Positions 44,468-59,951 of a DNA stretch of 64,000 nucleotides are shown here, one piece after another. Source of the stretch: Mugil cephalus (Eukaryota; Chordata; Actinopteri; Mugiliformes; Mugilidae). Each line of letters starts with the position of its first letter. Positions within the stretch are counted from its first letter, which is position 1. The position numbers were made by a program, and so were the translations under genes. The notes below the pieces were generated by a model. That model saw only the letters and a list, made by a program, of their open reading frames with translations, had not been told where the DNA came from and made no database searches. The stretch covers positions 29,438,322 to 29,502,321 of the forward strand of contig NC_061771.1 of assembly GCF_022458985.1 (NCBI RefSeq), in the 5' to 3' direction.

Positions 44468-44707
44468 CGCCATTTTGGGGGAGCTAACCACGTGACACGG
44501 GCAGTCCAAGGCATTTTGCCAGCTAAAGCTTTCGCACTAATAATCACCCAATCAACTTTTATGTTACCATGTATGGACAAAAGGAGAAAACGGTGGGAGG
44601 AGAGACCCGCATACCAAGGGTGTGGCGGACTTGGATTATAACCAGCGGAGCAAAGAGGAAATGGTCAGTTCAAGGTTGAGGAACGGGGGAGCCACACGAG
44701 GAGAAGA
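44468..44707 (+). other. Spacer between T1 and T2
   Basis: No ORF of its own. It may hold a splice acceptor for the T2 message; the sequence just before the T2 ATG is purine-rich rather than a classical polypyrimidine tract. Confidence 0.35.
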
Positions 44708-45457
44708 ATGTCCAACGCCAGCAACGCAAGTACCGGGTCTCCAATGACAACTTCATCAGCATTGGTCATGGAAGTAAGTACAAGTCTAACTTACATCCAG
44801 AATAGCTCTGAGATCAAGGAACCAGAGATCAAATTTACCAAGGTGGATTTCTGGGCGTTCGAGTGCATATGGTTGGTGTTTTGCTGCACTGGAGTATGGT
44901 CCAAGGAACAACCCCTGCGGATCATAGCCCTACTCGTCGGCCTTATTAAAGCCCTGATCGAGATCGTAGTCCAGGGAAGGGTAAGAATCACCTTGTCCTG
45001 GTTCCTGATCCATCTGCTGGGGCGCACCATCATCGACACCACCAGGAAGGGAGTAATCAAGGCAGTTGCACTACTAACTTGGTTGGCGCTCGACGTGGCT
45101 GCAGATTTCGTTGAAGGTGCTTGGAGGATTGGATTCATGCTGGAAGGAGTGACGATGGCTTTCTTCCTACTCTGCCTGCTCACCCTGACCATGATCAAGC
45201 ATGGGAGACCAGGCTGGTGCCAATTCGACCAGGTCGCTATCGGAGTTCTATGGGTCCTAGGCTGGGTGGTCCTGATGATCATCTATTGGGAAGGAGCTGA
45301 GGCATCGGTCTCTATGGCTGGCTGGCTCATGCTGTACCCCATCTTCTACTCCCGAGTGAAAGCCTCGATGGTTGGAAGGACCCCACCCCCGGAGCGGAGG
45401 ACGAAATGGCTGGACACGTTTGAAGAAAGGGTCCAAGAAGGAGGAACACTGGCCTGA
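44708..45457 (+). CDS. ERV multi-pass membrane protein T2, paralogue of T1
   Basis: 249 residues, ATG 44708, uninterrupted. The longer Ser/Thr-rich N-terminus has sequons NAS, NAS and NSS, so it is probably extracellular and glycosylated. Hydrophobic segments then lie at about 48-64, 69-88, 95-105, 116-133, 141-162, 175-195 and 201-215, followed by a charged tail. Shared with T1 in order: IWLVFCCTGVW, SWFLIHLLGR, DTTRKG, WLALDVAA, and a Gly-Trp pair near the sixth segment. The duplication is old, as most other positions differ. Function unknown. Confidence 0.6.
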   Translation: MSNASNASTGSPMTTSSALVMEVSTSLTYIQNSSEIKEPEIKFTKVDFWAFECIWLVFCCTGVWSKEQPLRIIALLVGLIKALIEIVVQGRVRITLSWFLIHLLGRTIIDTTRKGVIKAVALLTWLALDVAADFVEGAWRIGFMLEGVTMAFFLLCLLTLTMIKHGRPGWCQFDQVAIGVLWVLGWVVLMIIYWEGAEASVSMAGWLMLYPIFYSRVKASMVGRTPPPERRTKWLDTFEERVQEGGTLA

Positions 45458-45577
45458 GCCTGAGAAAGAAGAATCTGTGGCTCCACTTGCAAGAAAAAGA
45501 AAAATAGAAAAATCAGGAAAAAAGAGAAATGAGAATAATCAAGTGTGAATTAAATCTCTGTGTTCTAATTATAGGGG
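45458..45577 (+). promoter_or_regulatory. A-rich spacer ending in a likely splice acceptor
   Basis: Purine/A-rich stretch ending TGTGTTCTAATTATAG before GGGGGGC (about 45560-45575), a plausible 3' splice site for the last accessory ORF. Confidence 0.4.
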
Positions 45578-46315
45578 GGCGCCGTATGCAGCGGGTGTGA
45601 GACCACCCTGAAAGAAGTAGGCTGTTTGTGGAATTTGGGAACGAGAATGCAATGTTCCAAGTGCTACATGGTGGATCCTCACCCGTATGCAGTCCATGGC
45701 GTCCTCCAAAGGGCCGATCGGTTCGTCAACCTACAAGTACCGGTGGATATGGTTATGGAGCTTGAAGAGCACGCAAGGATCATCTGGAGTTCCTACTGGA
45801 TTAAGGGGGTAACCTGGGTGCCTCGCTTGATTGAGGAAGGGATTTATTCACCAACCTACACCAGGGTCTTGGAGTTTCGTGACAGATCTCGCCTCCGCAC
45901 CACTCACACCTTGGACGGAAGAATCCTCATTGCGGGAGCGCGACAGGCAGCACCCTCCATCTACGTGGAACCAGTGTCTCCTCTGGCGCAAGAGCCACCA
46001 GAAAACGAGAAGGAACATCGCGACATCGGAACCCAGACAACCCTCGCTGGAATTATCAGGCGGAACAGCAGCGACGTGCTGGAGAAAGTGTTGCAGTGTG
46101 CCTCTGCTTCTGATGGGATAGAAGTAGTAAGTGAGGACGAAGATAACGAGTGGGAAGGGTTGAACCAACTCCCTCGCAGTGCTATTTTGACTTTTAGAGT
46201 TTGGTCTGGATTCCCCCTGCCTAGCAGACGAAGTTGGATTATCTTTCACACTTTGGATTTCTACTTCTTGGACTTTGTATGGAGTCGAGGAGACCTAATC
46301 GGAATACATTTGTGA
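45578..46315 (+). CDS. ERV last accessory ORF X4, Cys-pair protein fused into the LTR
   Basis: The frame is open from just after the acceptor-like site. It gives CSGC, 17-18 residues, then CSKC, a four-Cys zinc-binding pattern like that of X1. RADRFVNLQVPVDMVMELEE and an acidic end (VVSEDEDNEWEG) follow. At 46161 the frame enters LTR sequence and continues for about 50 residues to 46315, so the natural C-terminus is probably lost together with the PPT and U3. The position next to the 3' LTR and the acidic end would suit a regulatory protein; this is inference. Confidence 0.5.
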   Translation, partial: GAVCSGCETTLKEVGCLWNLGTRMQCSKCYMVDPHPYAVHGVLQRADRFVNLQVPVDMVMELEEHARIIWSSYWIKGVTWVPRLIEEGIYSPTYTRVLEFRDRSRLRTTHTLDGRILIAGARQAAPSIYVEPVSPLAQEPPENEKEHRDIGTQTTLAGIIRRNSSDVLEKVLQCASASDGIEVVSEDEDNEWEGLNQLPRSAILTFRVWSGFPLPSRRSWIIFHTLDFYFLDFVWSRGDLIGIHL

Positions 46316-47179
46316 AGTATTTAAGGGATTTACCAAAGGACAGAATCATCGTTCATCAGGACTTCCCTATTTTACCAACCCACTCCGTGGCAGTAAGAGG
46401 AAATAGGTTTGGGTGTGGTCGCATCGGCCGTGCGGCTCACTCGACGCCTGTTCTACCTTAAAAGGATTTTTGGACAGTTTTGGACATTTTCAAATTACCC
46501 CTTCTTCACCTGCTTGGCTCATAAGTAATTCTTTTTGATTAAGTGATTTTTGGAACAGAATCTAAGAGAGATATTTCTGATTAGGTATTACATGATTGAG
46601 GTTTTAATTGATTTTTAAACATTCATATCTTATGTTAACCAATGTCTGATTTTTGATTGATTAATTGAGCTGTTGCAAACCGCTTATGCTGAACCTGCAA
46701 ATAAAATTTGGCTCTAAAGGTCAGAAGTCTTTGCTGACGATTATTTCTCCCTTTGTGCTGGTACTCGAGACAGTAAAACTATAGGCAATCTTAATGGTAG
46801 CTCAGACACCTAGTTCTTATTGGTCACACTAGTCTATTCCACTAAAAACTATTTTTATGTCCCTAGGGCTTCCAGCCTAGCCTTTAAATTATAACCTGGC
46901 ACGTACCAAGTGCACAGATCCATTAGGGGTAAGCCACCACAACTGAGGGGACTCAACTTCGGACTCAGCTGCGGGAAGCCTCCCTGACTGGCGGTTCCGG
47001 GGGACGTGAGGAAGCGGGGCAGACGTCAGAACTAAGGGTGGTTAGAAGCCAGGCGAGCTACCCCGCCTACAGCTTGAGTAGTGCTATCACTGAGTTCGGT
47101 TGGAGTAATACTCCGCAGACGTGAAGCCATAACCCTATAGTAAACGGAGAAGCTGTCATACCTGTTCCGGGATCTAACA
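46161..47179 (+). repeat. 3' LTR, truncated: lacks U3
   Basis: It matches 33336-34355 with a few percent differences and the same AATAAA (46700-46705), and ends TCTAACA. The first 521 bases of the 5' LTR, including the TATA box, have no counterpart here. The sequence just upstream (AGTGGGAAGGGT, 46150-46161) looks like a polypurine tract but may be chance. Confidence 0.8.
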
Positions 47180-47706
47180 ATGTAGATCGAGATTTAAAGT
47201 GAAAAGCCCTGGTCAGTATCCAACCAATTAACAGAATTATTGAAACAGACAAAGTGAACAGTGTTCAAGTGAATGAGGTTGGCACACTCTCCATCTGTGG
47301 CATCCATCAGTTGACATTGCCTATCTGTGGGTAGTGGAACAGGCAGTAGTGAAACAGCTGCTCAATGAAGAGTCCAGCACATTTACGTGGGACAATGATG
47401 ATGTTGGCTGTATTCCCAAACTTCAAATGACCATGAAGGATGAAATCCCTGTGCAATGGTTATATGCAGCCACACCTAAGCCACTTTATAAAGAGGTCAA
47501 AGAATACATTCAAGACCTGCTGGCCAAAAAGTGGATTGTAAGGTCAAAGTCACCCTTAGCTTCTCCGGTGGTGTTGAAAAAGGATGGAACGTTAAGGCTC
47601 TGTGTGGATTATCGTCTCCTCAATCAAAAAACAGTCCCTGACTGACACCCACTTCCACAAATCCAAGACCTAAACAATACTTTTGGGGAATACAGCTCGT
47701 TCTCTA

Positions 47707-47824
47707 TAATCCAAAGGGCGTTTAATAAGGTCAACTGGACTTGTAGAATTTCTTGAAGATATTTTGCCACTCACTCTGAGTAGCTTCTTCAGTTCTGATA
47801 GACTAGTGGAAAATTGAGATTTAA
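47707..47824 (+). repeat. Left inverted terminal repeat of the Penelope-like element
   Basis: It starts TAATCCAAAGGG and pairs with 49009-49126 in reverse complement with about ten mismatches over 118 bp. The outermost TAATCC may belong to the target. Confidence 0.75.
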
Positions 47825-49008
47825 ATAAGAAAACTCCGTGGGTGAACCAACCAGAAACTTGCTTGACCCGAAACTGGTGCCACTACTTCTATAATGGCTG
47901 GTACTTACCTGTCGTTGAAAGGGGGAACTGTGTGCCTAGGCTACTTACCCTATGAATGGAGCTCTAACGATGCTATTGCTGGTGGGGGCCTCCAGTCTCA
48001 AGATGTGAAAGTTGTTGAAATGTCTTGGGAATAGTAGCCAAAACTGAATTGTAAATAGACGGTACATTAAATCTCGGTCCACCTCCTCTGTTTAGAGAAG
48101 GTTTTTCCACTTTGACATAGATGGCTTCCTTAACTCCTCTCTCAAACCATCTGTCCTCTCTGTCAAGGACTTTGACGTTGTTATCTTCAAAGGAGTGTCC
48201 TTTGTCCTTCAGGTGGAGGTGGACTGCTGAGTCGTTTCCTGATGAGCTGGCTCTCCTGTGCTGGACCATGTGTTTGTAAATGGGTTGTTTTGCTTCTCCA
48301 GTGTACAAGTCTGTACATTCCTCACTAAACTGAACAGCATACACTACATTACTCTGTTTTTGTCTGGGAGTTTTGTCTTTGGGGTGGACCAGTCTAAGTA
48401 TGTTGCCAGGTCTGAAATAAACTCGGATGTGGTGTTTTCCAAAGATTCTCTTAAGTTTCTCCGATACACCAGCTACGTAGGGGATGATGATGTTCTTCCT
48501 TCTGCTGTGCTCCTCTTCCCTGTCCTTCCTAGGATATGTTTTTGAGTCTTTGACAAAGGCCCAGTTGGGATGTCCACATGTTTTGAGGGTTTGTTTGATG
48601 TGTTGTCCCTCCTTGTTCTTGCCATCCTGTCTTCTGGGTACAGTCTGTGCTCGGTGCTGGATGGTTCTGATGACTCCTAGTCTGTGTTCCAGAGGGTGGT
48701 GGGCATCAAATAACAAGTGCTGGTCTGTGTGCATGGGTTTTCAGTATATTTCAATTTTGAAGCTTCGGGCTTCTTCAGCATGCACCAAACAGTCCAAAAA
48801 GACCAGGTTCTCCACGCTGATGTCCTCCCTGGTGAACTTGATGTTGCTGTCCACTGCATTGATGTGTTGTGTGAAGGATTCTCCCTCCTCTGTCCTGATT
48901 TTGACCCAGGTGTCATCCACATACCTGTACCCGTGGGTGGGGGTGGAACCTGCAAAGGTGACCCAAAGACCCCAGTTTCTGGTGGGTGTTACCCACAGAG
49001 TTTTCCTC

Positions 49009-49126
49009 TTTAAACCTCAATTTCCCACTAGTCTATCAAAACTGAAGAAGCTACTCGGATGAGTGGCAAAATGTCTTAAAGAAATTCTACAAGTCCAGTT
49101 GACCTTATTCAACACCCTTTGGATTA
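49009..49126 (-). repeat. Right inverted terminal repeat of the Penelope-like element
   Basis: Reverse complement of 47707-47824, ending CCCTTTGGATTA at 49126. Long terminal repeats in inverted orientation are known for some Penelope-like elements. Confidence 0.75.
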
Positions 49127-51030
49127 CCATGACCTGGATGACTGAGAACCTTCACAGACATACTGGTTCATACTGGACCTGGGGAAAGAGCATCATCAGG
49201 GGTACATAGCAGAATGATCAAGACTGTCTGCTGGGCAGTGGGTGATAAATTTCGAGACTACCTCTTCTACGCTCCCCATTTCACTGTTTCTACAGACAAC
49301 AACCCCCTGACCTATGTGATAGGAACCACAAAGTTGAATGCCGTTGGCCACAGGATGGGTTGGAGAGTAATTCCGACTTGCGATTCAAGATCCAGTACAG
49401 GCCAGGGAAGGTCAACATCGATGCCGACACTCTCTCTTGTCTGCCACTTGACATGACTGAGTACAAAGCTGCCTGCACAGAAGAGCTATCAAAGGAGATG
49501 GTCCAAGCAACATGGGATGGCAGCAAGTAGCAAAGGAAAAATATGTGGTGATGTTGGACCTGTCCCAAGGAACAGAGATACAAACATCTGCTACTCAGTC
49601 AACCATCAGCCATGAAGACCTCACCAAAGCACAGAGGGAGGACACAACCATCAATGAAGTCACCAGACTGAAAGAAAAGTACATCAACCTAGGATGACAA
49701 TGGCCCAGTAAAGAGATTCCTCCATGTGTGGGAAAGGCTTTGGCTGGAGAATGGCTTTCTGTGGTGAAAGACACTCCAAACGAAAGCAACTGGTCTTACC
49801 TGAAAAGTACAGAGCCATCGCCCTGGGGTCCTGGGGTTCAATACCACCACAGCACCACTTGAGTTAGTGTCCAGTGACTACCTACACCTGGAGTCGAGCG
49901 CTGGGGGGTACATCTTGAGTACATCTTGAGTACATCTTGGTAGTCGTCAACCACTTTATCTGGTTTGCGCAAGCATATGCCACCTGCAATAAGTCGGGAA
50001 AGACCGCAGCAGAACAGCTGTTTGATGACTTTATTCCATGCTTCGGATATCCAAAACAGCTCCATCTTGACCAGGGCCATGAATTTGATAACAGTTTGTT
50101 CAAGACCCTGCAACAGCTTTCTAGAAGGACGCCTTACCATGTAACCCGTCAGAGAGGTTCTACAGGACCCTTCTGCAATTACCTCGAATACTGAAAGACA
50201 AAAAGAAACAAACATGGAAAGAGTATTTACCACAAATGGTCCATGTCTACAATTGTACATGGCACAAAGCCACGGGGTACTCACCTTTCTACCTACTGTA
50301 CGGTCGCCATCCCCGTCTGCCTGTAGACCTCTTATTTGGACAGGGAGTGAGGAGGGAGTCACACCCCTAAAGGGATATGTGGAAAGATGGGCGGCAAGAA
50401 TGAGGGAAGCCTACAAAGTTGCCTCTGAAAACAGCTGCCATTCAACTGTCAGAGGAAAGCAATACTGTGATTGGCATGTGAAAGGTGCAACTCTGTTGCC
50501 AGGTGATCGTGTATTGTTTCTGCAACCTGGGTGAGATAGGAATCACTGGCAAGACACTGTGGATGAAGTCAAAGAATAACTGAATAGTGGTCTGGTTTAC
50601 AAAGTGTGTCCAGAAAGAGAAGGCAGAACCCGTACCCTGCATTGCAATCTGTTACACTTAGTAAATGACTTACTTGCTGGCCTGCGCCCACTATTGTGCG
50701 GTCACAGGTGGAATATTATTATTATTTTCATTTGTCTTGCTACCAGTTGCTCGTTATTTAAAACAGCACAAATCTGCTATGTGCTCTGGAACAGTAGGGG
50801 GCAGCATGGGACTGTGGCGTGGCTCCAGCAGCGCTCGCATACAGTGGTGGCACTTTCTTGGCCTCATTGTATTCAGAGAACTGAACTAAAGTCACATCTC
50901 CACCTGTCTTCTTTTCCTCATTGTGTTACAGGTTTGTGAAGCACAGAACCATTCTAAATGAAAACAGTTCATATACTAACCAAAGGTGTTGGATTGTGAG
51001 CATGTAGATCGAGGTTTAAATTGAAAAGCC

Positions 51031-52084
51031 ATTATACTCATTGAAGGAGTGTGAAGTGTTTTAAGCTACAGCTATGGCAGCAGCCATAGCATTCGCTACA
51101 TAATTAGCTTTATGTTTCATTTTGGTTTGTCAGGTTCGAGTTGGACTCCCACCTTCGAAGACATGCTCGTTAGGCTAATTGGTGACTCTAAATTGACCCT
51201 AGGTGTGAGTATGAGTGTGAATGGTTGTTTGTCTCTGTGTTAGCACTGCGATAGGCTGGCGACCTGTCCAGGGGGTACCCTGCCTCTCACCTGATGATAG
51301 GCGACCCTTGATAACACTGACTGGAAATACTATGGACAAACCCATTGAGATGTCACCGGTTGGATTCTGAATCTCAAAAATGAAGCCTGAAGTGGGCGGA
51401 GCCTGCGGTTGCCTTTCTCGATGAGCTTTACTCCGCCCACACTCAGATTCTCAAAATATGGATATGGGGGTCGTGTTGGGGCGGAGCTAAAGTAGCCTGA
51501 ACGTTGAAACCTGCCTTCCCAACTCTGTTAGCTCGAGCTACCGAGCTTGGCTAATCACTATCAGAGGTCCTAGCAGCTGGCTAACGCGGTGACCTCACTC
51601 CTAGTTTGATGCCATTTGACCCGACTAAAATATAATATATTAAATACACTTATGATTTAGAGAGTAATGTCTTTAATTAAAAAAAAATAGAAGGAACACC
51701 CTTCATTATGCAGAACTTTAAATGTTAATAAAAAATAAAAAAATGAGTTAGAAATAAACTCACCCCCCATACAGTTGTCATGAATAGTGAAATAAACCAT
51801 TGAGACCAAAACCGTTTTTTGAACCAGGCTGTAAACATGATTAATAATGGAGCCTCAAGTGGCCACTGGATGAACTGCAATTTTTTGCGCGTCCGCATGG
51901 GGCGGAGCTAAAACAGCCTGAACGTTGAAACATGCCATCCCAACTCTGTTAGCTCTAGGCTAATCACTATCTGAGGTGCTAGCAGCCAGCTAACGAGGTG
52001 GCCTCACTCCCAGTTTCATGCCATTTGTCTCAACTAAAATATAATAGATTAAATACACTTATGACTTAGAGATGTCTTTAATTA
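51031..52084. other. Repeat-rich spacer: SINE tail and a ~200-bp direct repeat
   Basis: 51150-51310 carries the fish SINE tail (GTTAGGCTAATTGGTGACTC, GCGATAGGCTGGCGACC). 51480-51680 and 51895-52084 are two copies of one block (GGGGCGGAGCTAAA... TGTCTTTAATTA). No gene. Homology to the gene B 5' flank starts at about 52085. Confidence 0.6.
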
Positions 52085-52496
52085 GTCCTCAAAGATGAGA
52101 TTAGTTCAACTTGGTAACGGCCACTTCTCTTCCTCAAAGTTTTCTTTCTCCTGTCGTCATCAAACCTTTGAGGACCTCATGGCCTCTGGTCAACACTTTG
52201 ATGAAAGTCTTTGAACCTAGAAGAACTAATTTTAACACCAACCACTTTCTGACAAAACGTAAAAAAAGAGGAAGAATCTTTTTCACTTCAGTTTGTGGAT
52301 TTACAGTCATTCTATTGTTGATGCATATTAATAATGTAAAGAGGAAGTAAGATATATTTAACAGGGCGATCTATGACTCTGTTCAAATGACAGAAGAAGG
52401 TGTAAGCACACAGGAAATATATTCTGCCACTAACTGACGTAATGTTGTACTTAAATATGTGATCTGTCTGCTGTTTGACAGACGTGAGGAGCAGCG

Positions 52497-57812
<5,316 letters not shown>

Positions 57813-59000
57813 ACACAACACAAACCTGTGTCTCCATCCGAAGTTTCCATGAAGTTTGTCAAAAAGTGGACAATGTGCTACTATAGTGTAGACGATCATT
57901 TCAGGAATTCATCAACAACTCTGCTCTTGAAATGAAAGCACTGATATGTAAATCATCGTCAGGCGCAAAGAACAGTTTCGTATCAAACACACACACCCTG
58001 GAGAGAAAGGGTGATAAGAGCCTGGTCAGTCTCAAGTTGTTCTCAGTCATTTTTCTCTTTCTCTTCGTCTTTTTGTCTCCGATACTTTTTAGTTTTAATT
58101 CAAAGTTTTTGTTTTCCACCTGTCGGTGTGTTTAAGTTTTATTTTCATTCTTGCCACATTTAACGCACCACGCAAGCGGAATTTTATTTGAACCGTCAAG
58201 ACAATCACACATTGATATTTTTGTAGACTTTTTTTTTTCTATTTCATCATCAACAACCACTTTTTACCACATCAGACTCTGCCTCATGGCAACTTTATGA
58301 AGGCCACCTTGTCTGCGTAACACTGAGTGTGACCAACACTGTGGTCCGAAACCTGGATGACTGTCCATCAAACTGCTCTCAACACCTCGGTACCGCTGGT
58401 TTCCCGGAAGATACCACCGTGGAAGATCGAGCTCACCACGACAGCGTTTGGTCGCCGATCCAGTTATTCGGAGCAGCATCCAAGGAGTTCCCATAAGTAG
58501 ACTATCACCTTCATATTTGAGCAGTTGATACGTGTGATAAGACTAAACAAACCTTTAACAAATCTAAGTCTTTAATTTTGATTCATTCATAGTGTACTTT
58601 ACATTTGTAAGTGGTGCCCCCTTTTGACGAGTGCAGTTATTAAACTTAAATGTTTAATAATTTGGTTCTACAACATTAAAAAAATAAAGATTCATGAAAG
58701 AAAAGAGAAAGTGAAGAAGAAAGAGTGATGAAAGAGGACGACTGAGGACACTGACACTTGAATGTGTGGGAGAGAGATTCATATGTGGTTAGTGTGTGAG
58801 AACCAAACTCTGTCACATCGCGGTGAGGTTAAGTTGGGCTTTTGTCCTCTCTCCATGTTTTGTCTCATCACTTACTGTTTTATTTTGAAGAGTAACTCTC
58901 CTCTCGTTTCAGGTCAATCACCCTTCCTTGTGTGTCACCGGTCTGATTGTCTTCCCTGATTCCAGATTACTTCCACCTGTTCCCCATTACCTCCATGTGT
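57813..59000. other. Gene C 3' flank
   Basis: Matches the gene B 3' flank up to the provirus site. 58264-58494 has an open minus-strand frame without a recognisable domain; part of it is also present near 32180-32310. Confidence 0.45.
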
Positions 59001-59395
59001 TCAAATAGTCTGCGTCTCCCTTTGTCTTGTGCCAGTGTTCGTCTTTGTCGTAGTGCGTTCACCGCCGCCTTGACCAAGATTGTTATTTGGCTTTTGTTCT
59101 GTTTCCCCCAAAGAGAGTTTTTTTTTCGTAAGTTTTTACCATACTGAATTTCCTCTGTTTATGAGTTTGGTCTTTTGTGTTTTCCTGCTTCAGTGGAGTG
59201 ATTTTTAGTTTATTTTTTTCTTGAAAGAAGTGTTTCAGAGGCCGCTTTTTTTCCCCCCAGAGCCTGCTTTGTTTTCATTGTGTTGGATTTTTGAACCTGA
59301 GCTTTCTTAATAAAGACCGTTATGGAGAAAACTAAACCCTTGCATCTGCATCCTGAGCCCTTGTCTGGTCGTGACACACAAGGTTTATGACTCTG
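59001..59395 (+). repeat. Interspersed repeat with polyadenylated-type end
   Basis: T-rich body, AATAAAGACCG near 59310 and the end CCCTTGTCTGGTCGTGACAC, a 3' end that I associate with repeated fish elements. Class not determined. Confidence 0.35.
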
Positions 59396-59951
59396 ACACG
59401 TTGAGGAACATCATCCAGTGTTAAACTGACATGACTTCTGTATGTATAGTATGTTCAGTTACTCTATGCAAATCAACATGACCTGTTTTTTTTTTTTATT
59501 TTAGTGTATTCAGTTAGCATCTTTTAAACCAATATGCTTTTTATATAAAGTATGCATACTTTGTGTGTCCGTCCTATATAACATTAAACCATTTCTGTAC
59601 ATGAATCTACTAAAATAAATGAATGCAGCCTAACCAACGACCACAATTACTAACATAAAAATTTCTAAATAAATGAGGCCATGGAGAACAACATTATTTT
59701 CAACTAGAGATGGGTGGATGAAGCCTCATGAAGCTTCTGGGGCTTCTTCCTGATTCTACCTAAAAAAAGATTTGAATCTTCCAGTGACATCTAGTGGCCA
59801 GCTGCGTTTATAGCAGCCACCAACTTCCAAACCATCCACACATCAGTCAAGTCGCTCTTAAGCTGCTGTGTCAACAGTTTGTGATGTGACTTATTTCTTG
59901 AAACTTGATTAAGATATTAATTATTTTTGCTGTGAAGTGAGATGACAAGTA
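59396..59951. other. Intergenic; small repeat near 59710-59810
   Basis: AT-rich, no gene. 59710-59810 has CCTCATGAAGCTTC and CATCTAGTGGCC, similar to part of 30380-30475, and is likely a short non-autonomous element. Confidence 0.4.

Larger units (their letters stand above)
32815..47179 (+). mobile_element. Endogenous retrovirus, 14.4 kb, with extra ORFs; defective
   Basis: Layout: 5' LTR, PBS, gag, pro, RT/RNase H, integrase, accessory ORFs, env, two multi-TM ORFs, a last accessory ORF, truncated 3' LTR. The left end is fixed by comparison with the gene C flank, which has the uninterrupted site near 59000. The right LTR ends CA at 47179, but the four bases after it do not match GTTC before the left end, so the original target duplication is lost. 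Class is not certain: the lysine-type PBS, Gag without zinc knuckle and RT style suggest a divergent or spuma/class III-like fish lineage. Breaks in gag, pol and env rule out an active provirus. Confidence 0.85.
47707..49126 (-). mobile_element. Penelope-like element (GIY-YIG type), 5'-truncated
   Basis: On the minus strand an RT end with the catalytic RYVDDTWVKI (about 48920-48890, one frame) leads into the ORF 48734-47973. This has NVVYAVQFSEECTDLYTGEA, a GIY-YIG-like core, and PSLNRGGG near the end. These are the RT palm and C-terminal endonuclease of Penelope-like elements found in fish. It lies inverted within the gypsy element. 118-bp inverted repeats form its ends (47707-47824 and 49009-49126). 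The upstream RT fingers are missing and one frameshift lies between RT and endonuclease. Confidence 0.75.
47180..51030 (+). mobile_element. Ty3/gypsy-type retrotransposon, broken and split
   Basis: RT N-terminal part at 47334-47645 (PKPLYKEVKEYIQDLLAKKW, SPLASPVVLKKDGTLRLCVD). After the Penelope-like insertion come RNase H at 49214-49456 (FRDYLFYAPHFTVSTDNNPL, RPGKVNIDADTLSCL) and integrase core at 49937-50194 ([29 protein letters not shown]). Remnants of the integrase end lie in shifted frames to about 50600. The RT palm with YxDD is missing. A 29-base motif starting ATGTAGATCGAG is present at both 47180 and 51002 and may mark the element ends. The left end abuts the provirus. Confidence 0.7.

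Noticed and set aside
46150..46161. AGTGGGAAGGGT as the genuine polypurine tract with LTRs starting at 33336/46161
   Set aside because: The TG start at 33336 would leave the TATA box and the 32815 junction outside the LTR; the duplicate-flank boundary at 32815 is stronger evidence. Not fully excluded.
46234..46461. 75-codon ORF in the 3' LTR (also 33409-33636) as a gene
   Set aside because: It lies inside R/U5 of both LTRs and has no domain; likely chance openness.
58264..58494. Minus-strand 76-codon ORF downstream of gene C
   Set aside because: Partly repeated downstream of gene B without an open frame; no domain.
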